NCBI GenBank assembly: GCA_017964055.1
Contig: JAGCSS010000346.1
Location: 1 to 6,396, forward strand
DNA from: Lachnospiraceae bacterium
Lineage (GTDB): Bacteria; Bacillota; Clostridia; Lachnospirales; Lachnospiraceae
DNA length: 6,396 bases
Direction of reading: 5' to 3'
The notes under the pieces are model-generated. The model was not told where the DNA came from. It did not search any database and saw nothing but the letters and a program-made list of their open reading frames with translations. Made by a program: the position numbers and the translations under genes. Below, one piece after another: positions 5,299 through 6,396 of this stretch (position 1 is its first letter; every line of letters begins with the position of its first letter).

Positions 5299-6396
5299 TT
5301 GAAACGTAAGAATTCGGTATCGAGAGCCAAGGTACTCATGATCGTCTGGCTCCTTACCGCCATCGCGGCGCTGGTCGTGACGGTAGTTTATTTTAGTGAG
5401 CTGCAGGAGCTCTATTCGACGGTAAAGACCATCGAGGACTCGAAGCAGCCCGGGCAGACGGCGGAAGGACCGGGGCAGACAGGCAAGCCCGCGGACGGCG
5501 GAGCGACCGCGGTTGCGGATAACGGGACCGGAACAGGCAAAAACGATCCCGCAGGGGATGCGGGAACCGGCAAGGGAGTTCCCGATGATCCGGATACGGC
5601 CGCAGCTCACGGCAATACGGACAGCCCGCAGGGTCCGGGCAGCGGCAGTATAACCGGTACGGAGCCTACCTCCGCGGCATCATCTTCGCCGACATCCGCA
5701 CCCGAAGCCACTCCGACACCCGAGGCGACACCTACTTCGGAGCCCACTCCGACGACAGAACCGTTCGACCCTACGGAGCACGCATATTACTACGATCCCA
5801 ACATCGATCCGTCCAAGCCGATCATTGCTCTCAGCTTTGACGACGGACCGAGTTCACATACGGACAGGATACTGGCGGCACTTAAGAAATACAACGTAAA
5901 AGCGACATTTTTCATGGTCGGCTATGAGATCGATTCCTTCCCCGACCAGGTACGCGCGGTTTATGACGCGGGCTGTGAGGTCGCGAACCACACTCTCGAT
6001 CACGCGAACCTTAAAGAGAAGGGCAAGGACGAGATCCGCAGGCAGGTCTATGACAACGAGAAAAAGCTGAACAACCTGGTACCCGTTGGTGAGGTCATAG
6101 TCAGACCCCCCTACGGCAATGTCAACGATACCGTAAAATCGGTGGTTGAACGCCCTATGTTCAACTGGTCCGTCGATTCGCTCGACTGGAAGACCAGGAA
6201 CGCCGATTCCGTCGTGGCGCAGATAAAACAGGACGCCAGAGACGGCTACATCATCCTGATGCACGATCTGTACGAGAGCACCGCAGAGGCGACCGAGAGG
6301 ATCATACCCTGGCTGCTAGAACAGGGCTATCAGATCACTTGCATCAGCAATATGTTCGAAGCCAGAGGCGACGAGGTGCTGCCCGGCCATCTGTAC
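5299..6396 (+). CDS. Membrane-anchored polysaccharide deacetylase (NodB/CE4 family), 3' end outside the window
   Basis: This is a metal-dependent deacetylase of the NodB/CE4 fold, probably acting outside the cell on peptidoglycan or another N-acetylated glycan. In the 366 visible residues, a basic start (KRKNSVSRAK) leads into one membrane segment (about 12-32). A long low-complexity Gly/Asp/Thr/Pro linker (about 45-155) ends in Thr-Pro repeats such as EATPTPEATPTSEP. The catalytic domain begins near 173 and all five motifs are present: SFDDGP (179-184), HTLDH (231-235), RPPYG (269-273), DSLDW (293-297) and LMHD (320-323, His322). The frame is open from the in-frame TAA at 5278. The TTG at 5299 is chosen because AAAGAGG (5284-5290) lies 8 nt upstream, and the first ATG (5338) would remove the basic anchor. 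The sequence ends at ARGDEVLPGHLY, near the usual C-terminus, so little is missing. Substrate cannot be told from sequence. Alternatives are peptidoglycan, chitin-oligosaccharide or xylan deacetylase. Confidence 0.9.
   Translation, partial: MKRKNSVSRAKVLMIVWLLTAIAALVVTVVYFSELQELYSTVKTIEDSKQPGQTAEGPGQTGKPADGGATAVADNGTGTGKNDPAGDAGTGKGVPDDPDTAAAHGNTDSPQGPGSGSITGTEPTSAASSSPTSAPEATPTPEATPTSEPTPTTEPFDPTEHAYYYDPNIDPSKPIIALSFDDGPSSHTDRILAALKKYNVKATFFMVGYEIDSFPDQVRAVYDAGCEVANHTLDHANLKEKGKDEIRRQVYDNEKKLNNLVPVGEVIVRPPYGNVNDTVKSVVERPMFNWSVDSLDWKTRNADSVVAQIKQDARDGYIILMHDLYESTAEATERIIPWLLEQGYQITCISNMFEARGDEVLPGHLY

Noticed and set aside
1..6396. CRISPR array, tRNA, rRNA, insertion sequence or phage genes
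   Set aside because: No regularly spaced repeats, cloverleaf, ribosomal RNA signature, transposase or phage structural gene was seen on either strand.

Overview
The window looks like a chromosomal segment of an anaerobic Gram-positive Firmicute of the class Clostridia, most likely Lachnospiraceae-like, with roughly balanced to slightly GC-rich coding DNA. The reasons are a DnaD/DnaB-domain protein paired with a zinc-finger DnaI/DnaC-type helicase loader, the paired GlgC and GlgD subunits of ADP-glucose pyrophosphorylase (a Firmicute arrangement), purine-rich Shine-Dalgarno sequences, two TTG starts and a membrane-anchored NodB-type deacetylase. The family-level placement is inference from protein style; no marker gene is present.

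Layout. Positions 27-2200 (minus strand) hold a two-gene replication operon: a DnaD/DnaB-domain protein (1076-2200) followed by a DnaC/DnaI-type AAA+ helicase loader (27-1016). The order matches the dnaB-dnaI operon of Bacillus. The 59-nt gap between the two genes can fold into a nested stem-loop. Positions 2201-2716 are a 516-bp divergent intergenic region with no credible gene. It carries a minus-strand promoter for the replication operon, a cluster of DnaA-box-like sites (one perfect, two with a single mismatch, plus weaker tandem copies), an A/T-rich stretch with two perfect palindromes, and a plus-strand extended -10 promoter with an overlapping inverted repeat for the glycogen genes. Positions 2717-5163 (plus strand) hold glgC and glgD, which overlap by 4 nt. 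Positions 5164-5298 are a gap with a strong hairpin lacking a U-tract and two smaller hairpins. From 5299 to the window edge runs a membrane-anchored CE4 polysaccharide deacetylase, cut off at its 3' end.

How the genes work together. The minus-strand pair would load the replicative helicase onto DnaA-opened DNA, so a DnaA-box cluster directly upstream suggests DnaA control of the operon, a DnaA-titrating site, or less probably part of an origin. GlgC and GlgD form the enzyme that makes ADP-glucose, the committed precursor for glycogen. The deacetylase is probably a separate cell-envelope function that is merely downstream. All genes are recognisable families and I found no evidence of a wholly new system. 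The most interesting non-coding material is the 2.2-2.7 kb intergenic region and the RNA structures between genes.
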